A DNA stretch of 64,000 nt from Doris montereyensis (Eukaryota; Mollusca; Gastropoda; Nudibranchia; Dorididae), in the NCBI GenBank assembly GCA_037039925.1, contig JAXRKP010000700.1:133501-197500 (forward strand), read 5' to 3'. A program made the translations under genes and the position numbers. A model generated the notes under the pieces. It was given only the letters and a program-made list of their open reading frames with translations. It had not been told where the DNA came from and made no database searches. This document shows, one piece after another, positions 45,426-58,916 of the stretch. Within the stretch, counting starts at the first letter, position 1. Each line of letters begins with the position of its first letter.

Positions 45426-48400
45426 AAGTGGCCCTGGGAAAAAATTGTGATTTAATCCGCTCTCTCACTTCTATCCTATATTTAGCCTCTTGTTTGTTTT
45501 TTTGGTTGTTGTCTTGTGAGACCGTTTTGCAACGCAACATTGGAAAGAAAATTAATTTTATCACTTTAACTTTTGTAATTCTCTTCAATAACTCCTGGTG
45601 ACCTACACTATCTCATTCAACACTAGGACTGTAACAACAATCTTCTCATGTGGTATGTAAGGAAACTACCTGGTAGGACCAAGCAATGTTACTTAATTGT
45701 GTTTTGCTCAAGAGGTTTTATTCATGTGCTTTGTTTATTACAAGTATTCTCCACCTCTTGTAGCAATCATAGCTTTATCATTAAGCTCTTGTGCTAAGTT
45801 AATTGGGCTGTGACATATGTCACATTATTGAAAACTCAAAACAGTCATAAAGATGCCTGCAATGATAAATGTGTTGCAGGTCATGACTATTTTACGCACC
45901 ACCATGAATGTGATTATTGAATGCAAGTAATATTTTGCTTGGTCCTACCATTGTATATGTTGCGAGAGATATCAAATAATTGCTTGTTCATGTTACATTT
46001 TGTATGTCTGTAACTCATGCTTGTCTTTGACGCTAATAAGACAACTTTGTAAGTGAGGTATGTACATAAAGAAATCTTGTATTGAAGATGGATGGCAGGA
46101 TCAATCGTGCACAATACCGTACATTTTGTTGGGTTTTTGTTGCTCTTTAAGAATGAGATGTGGAAGAATGGAAATCTGACAGATTTGTACAAAGTTGTCT
46201 CGTTGATTTTTGAATATTTATTTTCTTGGTTAAAACTTTTTATGTCATCAATGCTGTAATCTGCGTGGATGATTGTTGATTGTCTCCTCTCTAGTGACAC
46301 CTCTTTCTTTTCTTCTCTCACTGGAAGCAGAGAGTGTCTTGATGTAATTTAGTCAAATGTGTGAATTTTTTTATAAAAACGATGGAACGTTAAACTGTAT
46401 TTCCTGTACTACCACTACCATAAATAATGTCATGTATTTACATAGCTAGTTCTGATATTGTTGTAACGCTTGAATAAATTCCTTCCTCCGATCATTTATC
46501 CCAAAACAAAAGATGAAATCTTTGATATGATTACTTCTTAAAATTTATCAATAATAAATAAGTAACTATATTAGGCCAGGGGTCGTAGCACCCTAGAATC
46601 TCCTTGAGAAAAAAATCCTCCTAGAATTTCCTTATATCTCCTAGATATTTTCAGTTTCTCCTAAAACCTCCTAAATATTTCGAGATGAGCGCCGTCGGAC
46701 CGGTTCCGAATGCTTGCTTGGGATATTCGATTAGCGAGTAGATTCACGAGTTCGACTCGCGAGTCCACTGTCGTTTGGGCGGCCATTTTGTTTACGAGTC
46801 TAGTCTAGCTGACTATGATGAACCGCGAGATTGTTTCAGTGTTATCGGACCTAATAGGAACTCTTCAACTTGACTGTTATAAATCGTAGTTCAGCGTTAT
46901 CGGACTTTATAGGAACTCCAACTTCAAGTGAATCCAAATTACCGCTTCATTCTAGTCTTTGTTTTCCATTCAAAGCGACGTCGTTATCCGTGATAGATCT
47001 ACTTTAGTGACACTCTTGATTCTGTTTGCTCCTGCTTGGATTTTAAAATTGACATTTCATCGTGTTTTTATCTGCGAACATGGCATCGAAATACAGATGA
47101 AGATTTCAAGATCAATGGGTGCATAACCCAAATTTAAAGAGAATGGATTCTAAAGGAGACGGACATTCACAGTACAAGATGTAAATGGTGCATGAAGACT
47201 TTCAGTGTAGGAGGACAAGGAGAAAGTGCTCTAAAGTCGCAGAGACAGAGGCAGAGACCTACAGCAAACTTATGTTAGCCCCCTATGTGGACGGAGATAG
47301 ATGTACTAGTTATTGTCACTGGTTCAAATCTGTCTCGTCGCCCAGAGCCATGTTGGGTCATTGTTTTCTCTGGTTGATCCATATTGTAGTGTAATTTCCT
47401 TCGTGCTGGCTCCGTAAAAATATATAATTTTACATTAGCTACATAGATAATGTGTAGATCTAAGACTTCTATATATGCTTAAATAGATAAATGTACTGTC
47501 ACAAACACCCTTTTTATTTACTAGTAACACATATAATTTGTCATTAAATTTTATGATAAAACTTACGCTTGATACTAACTAAACTTTACGATTACCATCG
47601 AGAAAACCTAGAATTTTTAGAAAACCTCCTAGAATCTCCTAGAAAATTTAAAGTCCTGAGCACTATGACCCCTTTATTAGGCTCTTTATGTTCCTGTGCA
47701 TTCTGGTAACATTTTGTTTCAACATGTATGTAATGAGTGGTTGGTGGATGCTTTTGATATTTTTCTTTCTGTCATTCCAACTTATTTGGTCTTGTCACTT
47801 TACCTGTTGTTAGTATAAAATGACTGTGACACTCTTGTCATACATACTGTTTTGCTTTATTTAGGGAAAGTCCATTTGCCAGGTTGCCACAAATTCCTCT
47901 AATTCTCAATTTTCTCCCAGCATTTACATTTCGGCAAATATGTAGTTAAAGCTATATATTATGGCCCATGAACTTCGCATTCCCACAAATTAAATGCCGT
48001 AGAATTATTGGAGTAGCACAAACATACACATCTATTTCCATTATTGACCTGAAGTTGTGTGGGTAACATTTCTTACTATCTTTCTTGTTTGTTTTGCTTC
48101 TCACTGTGTATTTCTATGTTGCTGGCATCCCATCCAAATATGTTTGTAAGTGTGGTTTTTTAGATACATGTATGTCATTTGAAATCTTTCAGGCGTATAA
48201 AAAACAAAACAAAACAATAAAGCATAAATCATAGGATTGTTTTCTTGATATACAGTCATGTCCAGTCACTTCAGTATTTATTTTCTTATTGCTGTACATG
48301 ATAAGAGTCATGAAAGTGACGTGAAGTATGTTGTCCACTTAAATTGTGCATGCTTCTATTCTTAGATCTCCCTCCTGAGTAGTTTTATGAAGTTCGGGGA

Positions 48401-48545
48401 GAACTTCTTATCTCCAGTTTATCAACTTATTTCCGTATAAATTTATGTTGCCATCTTTCTTATGTTGATAGGATGTTTATAGCGTGATTGATGAGACATG
48501 TCTTTTTTTTTTTTTGTACAATAAAATTTATAAACGCAAAAAAAA
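45426..48545 (+). other. PP2A 3' region with two candidate poly(A) sites
   Basis: AATAAA at 46473-46478 gives a 3' UTR of about 1.05 kb. A second, at 48522-48527, is followed 13 nt later by 15 A in the genome, which could be a distal end or the tail of a retroposon. A hAT element lies between the two. Confidence 0.4.
46577..47674 (+). mobile_element. hAT transposon, 1,098 bp, with 8-bp target duplication
   Basis: The ends are CAGGGGTCGTAGCAC and, reverse-complemented, AAGGGGTCATAGTGC, typical of hAT TIRs. TATTAGGC is present exactly at 46569-46576 and 47675-47682, the 8-bp target duplication expected for hAT. The interior encodes on + at about 47080-47270 remnants of an N-terminal finger (KYR.RFQDQWVHNP, then CKWCMKTFSVGG and ALKSH) but no catalytic domain. 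Inverted CTCCTAGAA words mark the subterminal parts. Confidence 0.85.
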
Positions 48546-48689
48546 AAAAAAAATCCGGTTTTTTTTCTTTCATTGTTTCAATTTATTCAGTTGTTTAAGA
48601 TGTTAAATGTGTTTCTGTTGTTGCTAAGTGTTTTTGTCCTTTCACATGTCATATAAAAGAACCATGGCCATGTTTTGTTCTTTTTTATG

Positions 48690-48905
48690 GTAGGTTGCAG
48701 GCGCTGCTGGTAGGTCTTTACGCTCACTCTTTCACCTATCTTTCATCTTGCTGTTTCCTGTCAATTTACCCAAAGACCTGGGAACTCGGTACACTTCAGA
48801 GGCAAGGTGTCGGTCTCAACCAAAAGGTTGTGGGTTCAAGCCCCGCCAACAGTTGACAAATTTTATCGTTTTTTCTAACAAAATCTACACACACACACAC
48901 ACACC
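48690..48905 (+). mobile_element. tRNA-derived SINE (family S4), copy 1
   Basis: Body TGCTGGTAGGTCTTTACGC...CTTGCTGTTTCCTG is followed by GAGGCAAGGTGTCGGTCTC and the B-box-like GTGGGTTCAAGCCCC, ending in (CA)n and (C)n. Confidence 0.55.
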
Positions 48906-48909
48906 CCCC

Positions 48910-49215
48910 CACCCCCTAACTTTTTCACTTATCTCTCATCTTGCTGTTTCCTCTTAATTCATGGGGGACTGAGCAGTCCATAGGCAAGTTGTCGGCCTCC
49001 AACCAAAAGGTTTGTTTTCAGAAAAAACCTAAACTGGTCCACGTAGGTCGATCGACCTCTAGTCCCATTGGTGGCGTACGATAAAAAAGGAGGTCCCGTG
49101 TGCGATCACAGCACTGTGTACGTTAAAGTTAAAATAGGGATCCCTTGGCTGTTTACAGTGGATTCTGAGCAAAATCCCTGAGACTGAGATCACCTGAGTG
49201 TGGATAAAGTAAAAT
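48910..49215 (+). mobile_element. tRNA-derived SINE (family S4), copy 2
   Basis: The same order as copy 1 (CTTGCTGTTTCC, GGCAAGTTGTCGGCCTCC), then the 3' body GATCGACCTCTAGTCCCAT, GGAGGTCCCGTGTGCGATCA, CTGTTTACAGTGG and GATAAAGTAAAATCA. That body also occurs at 61900-62100 and 62250-62435. Confidence 0.68.
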
Positions 49216-49324
49216 CAGAATCCTGAGATCGTCGCATATGGTAGACAGGGTAAATTGCAATGAAACTAAACATTGAGATCGCTGCATGTATACATTTGAT
49301 TGTACTCATATACTGTATAGTGTG

Positions 49325-49420
49325 TGGGTGGTTGTCGGGCACTACTGGTAGGCTCTACATGTTCTTCTTTCTTTTCCCTACTTTAACTTATCCTTCATCA
49401 CATTGTTTCCTTTTAAATTT
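49325..49420 (+). repeat. SINE S4 body fragment
   Basis: CACTACTGGTAGGCTCTAC...CATTGTTTCCTTTTAA parallels the upstream part of the S4 copies at 48700 and 48915. Confidence 0.4.
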
Positions 49421-49589
49421 AAATCATTGCATGAGGTGGATGGGTAAATTTCAATGAAACGAGGATGTGTCGTTTGTGGGGAGGGAGGGTGTTGGAACAT
49501 AAAAACTGAAACAAACGTAATCACTCATCTTCAATTTCAATGAAACTTACACCCTGAGATCACCGCAATGGCAGACGAGGTAAATTGCA

Positions 49590-52548
49590 AGGAAGGAAAA
49601 TGACTTTATAATCTGGAATGTTAGGGCAATGAATGGAAAAGAGTTAGAGAATTAGTTGAAGAAATGGAAAATTTCAAAGTAGACATTTTGGCCATTACAG
49701 AAACAAAGAAAAAGGCAAGGAATAGAAAATGTAGGACTGAATCATATTTTAATCTTCTCAGGAGTAGATGTCAAAGATAGAGCTAGAGCAGGAGTAGGCC
49801 TCTTGGTGCATAAAAGGCATGAAAAGCTATTAGAAAGTTGGAAATTTATAAGCCCACGTCTATTACAGGTAAATATCAAACCAAAAGGACGAGAACTTAA
49901 ATTATTAATAGCTTATGGACCAAACGAAGATGGAACTAAAGAAGAAAAATTTATCTTCGAAAACGATTTACAAATAGCTGCAGAGAATCTTAAACCCAAA
50001 CAGGAACTAATACTTTTAACTTTTAGGAGATTTAAACGCTAGAGCAGACAACAATGTAGAAATGTCGGGAGTAATAAGTAAAGAAGGAGAGACAACAACT
50101 TCTCTAATGGAGAGAGACTAATACTAATAGATTTTTGCCTAAAGAATAACAGGAAAATAGCCTTTTTCCTCATAAAGGTATCCACAAATATACAAGAGAA
50201 AATGAAGACAGGCGTGAAAAGTCAATGATAGGCTACATACTAGTTAGCAGCTCCCTTTTTACAGTACATTGGATGCAAGAATAAACAGAGGAGCTGAAAT
50301 AGTTAGTGATTACCAAAATGAGATTACTGACGGAAGAAAAGAAACAGAAAAGGAAAGAGAAGAAAGCTACTAAACTCAAAATAGAGGAACTAAATAAACC
50401 AGTAGTAAAACAGGCATACCAATCTAGGATAAACAAAATTATCAGTGAATGACAGATGGATCTGAATGATAGCACAATAGAAAAAAAATGGCAGATGTAT
50501 AAAGAAGCACTCCTCAGTTGTACTGAAGAGGTCTGTGGTAGGAAACAAATTAAAGGAGATAGGAAAAGGACAGCATGGTGGAATGAGAATGTCAAGACAA
50601 AGATCAAAGAAAAGGATGCCTGGAAGAAATACTTGCAAACAAAGAAACCAGAGGATATGATAGATTACGTGAACTATCGCCAAAGAGGAAGTTAGGAAAG
50701 CAAAACAGGAACAGTGGGAAGAGTTTGGACAAAGATTTCAAGGAAACTATCAGGGGGGAGGGGGGCAATGAAGAGCACGAGAAAAGCCAAACCATGCCCA
50801 ATACGACAAACTAAGAATGCCAAAGGAGAAATAATGAAAGAAGACAGCGAAATCATGGAAACATGGAGAAAGCATTTTCAACAATTACATAATCCCTCCA
50901 GAATATATGAAACAAGAATCAATTAGTAAGAGTAACAAGTAATCCAGAGGAGACAGCTGAAGATGTAGATATATCAATGGAAGAAACCAAACAGCTATAA
51001 GTTAAGCAAAGTGAAATAAGGAAAAGTCCCAGGAGCAGATCAAGTTTATCCAGAAATTATTAAAAACCAAGGGAGAGAGGCAGACAAACTACTACATGCA
51101 ATATGTCAACAAGCATGGAAGTCCAAACAGGTGCCAGACGACTGGAATAAGGGAACTGTAGTTCTAATACATAAAAAAAGGATCAACAATGGAATGCTCA
51201 AACTATAGAGGGATATCACTACTTAGCGTTCCAGGAAAAGTATACGCCAGGATTCTGGAAATGAGACTAAGGAAAAGAGTAGAGGATTAGATTGAAGAAC
51301 ACCAGAGTGTATTTAGACCAGGAAAAAGTGTACAATAGCACATATTTACAATTAGACAAATAATAGAGACATTCCTTGAGAGAAACATTGACTTGCACCT
51401 GTGTTTTATTGACTTAGAAAAGGCATTTGACACTGTGACTGTGAGGAGGGACGAACTATGGCATTCCTTAAAAAAGAACACAACATAGAGCAAAATTTAA
51501 AAGAAGCCATTAAAAGGTTTTACAATAAACCAACATGTGCAGTGAGAGTAGCTGGAAATGTATCTGAAAAATTTGATGTAGATATAGGAGTAAAACAGGG
51601 TTTGTATCCTAAGTCCTCTTTTGTTTATCACATTTATTGATTCAGTCGCAAAGGCATCCTCAAACATGAAGAAAATGAATGTAGGTATGTGGAAGCTCAA
51701 ACCAGTAAATGTATCAATGCTTTCATTTACTGATGATTTAGTTCTGTTTGGAAAATCAGAAAGTGAACCTTCAGTCGAATATCAACATTAGGAACAATGA
51801 ACTAAATAAAAGAATGAGATTAAAGGCAAAGAAAACCAAAAGAATGCTAGTAACTAGGGAAGCTAAAACACAAAATCCTAAATTGGACAGGGATAATTTA
51901 GAACAAGTCCAAAGCTACAATTACTTCGGAGCAATGATTAAGTCAGAGGGAAAACTAAGAGAAGAAATCAGCCAGAGAATCCAAAAGGCAAGTGCAATAT
52001 ATAACCATCTAGAAAAGGCATTTGTAGGTAAGCAAGAATTGTTAACAAAAACCAAAAAAGGCAGTATACAATACAGTTTATAGTCCTACTCTTCCCTATG
52101 GCAGCGAAACCTGGACATTAGGCAGTAGAGAATACAGAAGAGTACAGGTTGCTGAAATGAAATATCTAAGAAGAGTAGTATGGAAAACTAAAAGAGACAA
52201 AATCAGAAACACAACAATAAGAGATCAAACCAAAGCAGATGGCATAAAAACTAAGATTCAAGATAGAAACAAATCAATTGAGATGGTTTGGGCATGTAAA
52301 CAGAATGAATGACAGTAGAAAAGCTAAATCAGTATACAGTGCTAAAGCCCAAGGTAAAAGACGAAAAGGCAGACCTCAGAGAAAGTGGGAAGAAGATATA
52401 AAAGAGGCATTGAAGGATACAAACTTTACTTTTTTGGAAGGAAACAGAAAATGCCATGACAGGGCATTCTGGAGAAAGACCATCTCGGGCATCTGGACCA
52501 TCTGAACCTATACACCGAAAGGTAGAATGGGAACTGATAAAGAAAGAG
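49590..52548 (+). mobile_element. RTE-like LINE, nearly full-length (copy e)
   Basis: Order on +: NVRAMNG (49620), GVGLLVHKR, KPKGRELKLLIAYGPNEDGT of the endonuclease (49790-50010), the endonuclease-RT linker with WMKYLQTK-type helices (50450-50690), GADQVYPEI (51030), KKGSTMECSNYRGIS (51175), FIDLEKAFDTV (51405), GVKQG (51590), SFTDDLVLFG (51720), EQVQSYNYFGAMI, MRWFGHVNRMND, KRRKGRPQRKWEED and the 3' end GAACTGATAAAGAAAGAG. At least eight frame breaks. It is the most complete + strand copy. Confidence 0.85.
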
Positions 52549-53107
52549 AATGAACATTTATCTGATCTGGGAGGGCAAACAGTAATAATAATGAGGTGAG
52601 TTATTTTGTTTTAACGCATTAACGTCAATGTGAAATAATAATTCACATTATGTACATGTATTATAAAAGTTCTCTTTTTTCCACTACTGAATTCACCCAT
52701 TAATGGGGTAAACAAGGGAGGGTATTCCTTTTTGAAGTTTAATTGAGTGCAAAATGCGGCTGACTTCCTTACTTTGCAATCGTTTAATAGCGGTATATGT
52801 ATCGGGAAGAAAGGCCGAGGGACCGTCTGGTCCAAGGTTGGTTTGACTATGATTACCGGTATCTAGTTTAGTCTTAATTCGAAACACATACGTTTGCATT
52901 GTGCTAGTGTAACTTTTAGGCATGCATAATGAATTGAATGAACCGAGAAATATATCAGAATTATGATATATAGATAATCTGCTCTCGAACGTATCTGGTA
53001 ACATTAGGTTAGTATTTGTTGCAAGTGTTTTACGCGATCTCGAATCGGTACGGTCCTAACGAGGCTAGACCTTCTTATGAGAAATCTGGAAAAAAAGTAT
53101 ACATGTA

Positions 53108-53360
53108 TAGGAGGGAAAACTAAGAGAAGAAATCACCTAGAGAATCCAAAAGACTGACAATATTTATTATTATTATAACCATCTAGGAAAGGCATGTATG
53201 GGTGAACAAGAATTGTCAACAGAAACCAAAATGGCAGTATACAAAACAGTTTATCGTCCTACTCTCCTCTATAGCAGTGAAAGCTGGACCGTAGACAGTA
53301 GAGAATGCAGTAGGGCTCATACAGCTGAAATAAGATATCTCAGAAGAGTAGTACGAAAAG
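53108..53360 (+). mobile_element. RTE-like LINE fragment (copy f)
   Basis: On +: EGKLREEIT, GEQELSTETKMAVYKTVYRPTLLYSSESWTVDSRE and IRYLRRVVRKA. It stops abruptly where copy g begins in the opposite direction with its CTTTCTTTCTTTATC tail. Confidence 0.78.
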
Positions 53361-56105
53361 CTTTCTTTCTTTCTTTATCAGCTCCATTCTACCTTCCGGT
53401 GTATGGGTTTTAGATTAGTCCTGACATTTTCTGTTTCCTTCCGTGAAAGTTAAATTTCTTTGCGTTAATGCCTCTTTTATATCTTCTTCTTCCCACTTTC
53501 TCCGAGGTCTGCCTTTTGGTCTTTTACCTTGAGTTTTAGCACTGTATACGGATTAAGCTGTCATTCATTCTGTTCACATGTCCAAACGATCTCAGTTGAT
53601 TCATTTCTATCTTAGTTTTTATACTATCTGATTTGCTTTGATCTCTTATTGTTGTGTTTCTGATTTTGTCTCTTTTAGCTTTCCCTACTACTTTTCTTAG
53701 ATATTTCATTTCGGCTGCCTGTACTCTACTGTATTCCCCACTGTCTAATGTCCAGGTTTCACTGCCAAAGAGAGGAGTAGGACAATAAAGTGTGTTGTAT
53801 ACTGCTATTTTGGTATGTGTTGACAATTCTTGTTTACAAACAAATACTTTTTCTAGATGGTTATATATTGCACTTGCCTTTTTTGATTCTCTGGCTGATT
53901 TCTTCTCTTAGTTTCCCTCTGAGTTAATCATTACTCCTAAGTTATTGTAGCTTTGAACTTGTTCTAAATTCTTCCTGCCCAATTTAAGATTGTGTGTTTT
54001 AGCTTCCCTAGTTACTAGCATTCTTTTGGTTTTCTTTGCATTTACTCTCATTACTCTTTTATTTAATTCATTATTTCTTATGTTGATATTTGACTGGAGG
54101 TCCCTTTATGATTTTTCAAACAGAACTAAATCATCAGCAAATGAAAGTATTGGTACATTTACTGGTTTGAGCTTCCACATACCTACATTCATTTTCTTCA
54201 GTTTTCAGGATGCCCTTGCGACTGAATCCATAAATGTGATAAACAAAAGAGGACTTAAGGTACAACACTGTCTTACTCCTATATCTACATCAAATTCTTC
54301 AGATACATTTCCGGCTACACTCACTGCACATGTTGGTTCATTATAAAAACTTTTAATGGCTTCTATTAAACTTTGCTCTACATTGTGTTCTTTTAAGGAA
54401 TGCCATAGTTCGTCCCCCCCCTCACAGTGTCAAATGCCTTTTCTAAGTCAATAAAACACAGGTGCAGGTCAAAGTGTCTCTCAAGGAATTTTTATTATCA
54501 TTTGTCTAATTGTAAATATGTGGTTTTGTACACTTCTTCCTGGTCTAAATCCACTCTGGTGTTCTTAAATTTGATCGTCTACTCTTTTCCTTAGTCTCAT
54601 TTCCAGTATTCTGGCATATACTTTTCCTGGAACGTTAAGTAGTGCATCCCTCTATAGTTTGTGCATTCCATAGTTGATTCGTTCTTGTGTATTGGTACTA
54701 CCGTTCCCTTATTCCAGCCGTCTGTTTGGACTTCCTTGCTTGTTGGCATATTGCATGTAGTAGGTTGTCTGCCTCACTCCCTTGGTTTTTAATGATTTCT
54801 GGATAAACTTGATCTGCTCTTGGGACTTTTCCTAATTTCACTTTTCTTATAGCTGTTTGGATTTCTTTCATTGAGCTATCTACATCTACTCTTAATAATT
54901 GAGATGTATGCCTTGTTTCATATGTTCTGAATTGTTGAAAATGCTTTCTCCATGTTTCCATGATTTCGCTGTCTTCTTTCATTATTTCTCATTTGGCATT
55001 CTTAATTTGTCGTATTGGGCATGTTTTGGTCTTTCTCATGCTCTTCATTGCTCCCCCAGAACAGCTTTTGATTTCCTTGATAGCTTTTTTGAAGTCTTTG
55101 TCCAAACTCTTCCCACTGTTCCTGTTTTGCTTTCCTAACTTCCTCTTTGACGATAGTTCGTTTATTCACGTAATCTATCCTTTCCTCTTGTCTCTTTGTT
55201 TGCAAGAATTTTTTCCAGGCATCCTTCTTTTCTTTGATTTTAGTCTTGACATTCTCATTCCACCATGCTGTTCTTTTCCTTTCTCCCTTAATTTGTTTCC
55301 TACCACATACATCTTCAGTACAACTGAGGAGTGTTTCTTTATACATTTGGCACTTTTCTTCTATTGTGCTAGCATTCAGATCCATGTGCCTTTCATTTAT
55401 ATATTTTCTTATCCTGGATTGGTATATCTGTTTTACTATTGTTTTGTTTAGTTCCTCTATTTTGAGTTTAGTAGCTTTCTTCTCTTTCCTTTTCTGTTTC
55501 TTTTCTTTAGTCATTTATCTCATTTTGGCAATCACTAGGTAATGGTCCCTAAATATTTCAGCTTCTCTGTTAACTCTTGCATCCATTGTACTGTAAAAAA
55601 AGGGAGCTGCTAACTATTATGTAATCTATCATTGACTTTTTTACATCTGTATTCATTTACTCTTGTATATTTGTGGATATCTTTATGAGGAAAAAATGTG
55701 TTGGCTATTTTCATATTATCCTTGAGGCAAAAATCTATTTGTCTCTCTCCATTTGGAGAAGTTGTTGTTTCTCCTTTCTTTTTTTTTTTTTTTTTACCTT
55801 TTACTCCTTCTGATGTTTCTACATTGTTGCCTACTGTAGTATTTAAATCTTCTAAAATCATTAGTTCCTGTTGGGGTTTGAGATTCTCTTTAGCTATTGT
55901 AAATCATTTTCGAAGATATCTTTTTTTTTCTTTGGTGGCGTCTTCGTTTCGTCCATAAGCTATCGATAATTTAATTTCTCTTCCTTTTTGGTTTAATAGT
56001 TATCTCTAATAGCCATAGGCTTATAAGTTTCCAAATTTTTAGTAGCTTTTCTTGCCTTTTATGCATTAGGAGGTCTACTCCTGCTTTAGCTCTATCCTTG
56101 ACATC
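53361..56105 (-). mobile_element. RTE-like LINE, nearly full-length (copy g)
   Basis: Read on -, from 56105 down: DRAKAGVDLLMHKRQ, YGRNED and LEDLNTTVGNNVETSEG of the endonuclease (to about 55620), the linker EEKCQMYKETLLSCTEDVCGRKQIK (55330), KVKLGKVPRADQVYPEI (54820), FIDLEKAFDTV (54430), the GVRQ-like and FADDL regions (54260-54140), QSYNNLGV (53950), NTLYCPTPLFGSETW, AEMKYLRKVV and MNQLRSFGHVNRMND. It ends in the GAAAG-type tail. Several frameshifts. Confidence 0.85.
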
Positions 56106-56124
56106 TACCTTGATGCCCCCTACT

Positions 56125-56260
56125 GGACCTTGTTATTTTCTGTCAGGGTTAAGTCCCTTAGCCTTTGGTTGCCCAAAACCAGCATGTAAGGCAGCAGGTT
56201 ATTTTCTGTTAGGGTTAACTCCATTAACTTTTGGTCAGCCAAGACCCGCCTGCAAGGCAG
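56125..56260. repeat. Two-copy tandem repeat of about 66 bp
   Basis: GTTATTTTCTG(T)(C/T)AGGGTTAA ... AAGGCAGCAG occurs at 56130-56197 and 56198-56263, about 80% alike by eye. It directly follows the 5' side of LINE copy g and may be part of another LINE leader (GATGGCGACTCCCCGTACAG follows). Confidence 0.6.
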
Positions 56261-56439
56261 CAGGAGACTCGTTGATGGCGACTCCCCGTACAGGTGCTAA
56301 CCTGTCCAATGCCCAGGGCCTAGAACTAGTATAATAAAATCAAAGTAAGCGTGTGAATTAATTTAAAAAAATATTCATAATTAAGGAAGATATAGGATTT
56401 TAAATTCACCCACCCCTAAGGGTAACCACCCCCCCCTCG

Positions 56440-56950
56440 ACATTTGCGACCTTTTCGAGGGGCTTTGAAATGTTCATCTCTGTAATAATATTCCCGTATT
56501 CTTTGCATATCCCCATCAAAACCCTCCACCCCTACCAGTGTATAGGCCACGAACAAACACTTATCCCCGTTCTTCGCCAGCTTCTTCAAGTTCATCCAAG
56601 TGTCTCTGTTTCTCTTCATATTATTTTCAACACGCCTTCTCCATATTGCTCGTGGTCTGTCTCTATGTCTTGTTCCTTGTGGATTCCAACGAAGAGCTTG
56701 TCTTGATATGCTGCTGTCTGTTTTCCATCGCTATCTTCGTTGCCCTCATCACTGGCTTTCGCTGAGATCTTTTCCATACTTCTCCATTGCGAATCTTTTT
56801 GTCCATTTCATTTTGAGGATTGTCCTCAAGCGTCCATTTATGAATGTTTGTAGCCGTTTGTTACCTGTTTGGAAGCAGTCCACGTTTCACATCTGTAGAG
56901 GGGAACTGGCTCGACGCTGAACGTTGGACTAGAAGATTCTTTACTTGGTG
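56440..56950 (-). mobile_element. LINE C-terminal fragment of a second RTE-like type
   Basis: Read on -, in several frames: LLYRCETWTASKQV, TFINGRLRTILKMKWT, ISRQALRWNPQGTRHRDRPRAIWRR and NRDTWMNLKKLAKNGDK. This is the C-terminal pattern (WNPQGKR..GRP..TWRR...TW.ELKKLA) of many animal endonuclease/RT elements. It may be the same family as 23695-26860. Confidence 0.65.
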
Positions 56951-57129
56951 CGAATGGAAAATTTCATGTCTTTTCGGTGCATATATACTACTCGTAGTTA
57001 TAATAAATTTCCGAGAGAAGCAGACGACATTAACCATACTTTTGTTGACTAATAATCTTAATTTTGTACTCGGATGAAAGCCAGCTAATCTAGATAACTG
57101 CTTAAGTGAATATCTCATTTCAGATTTCA

Positions 57130-58915
<1,786 letters not shown>

Positions 58916-58916
58916 C

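Noticed and set aside
56538..56765. Signal-peptide-like + strand ORFs at 56470-56920
   Set aside because: Antisense to a recognisable LINE C-terminal segment on -.
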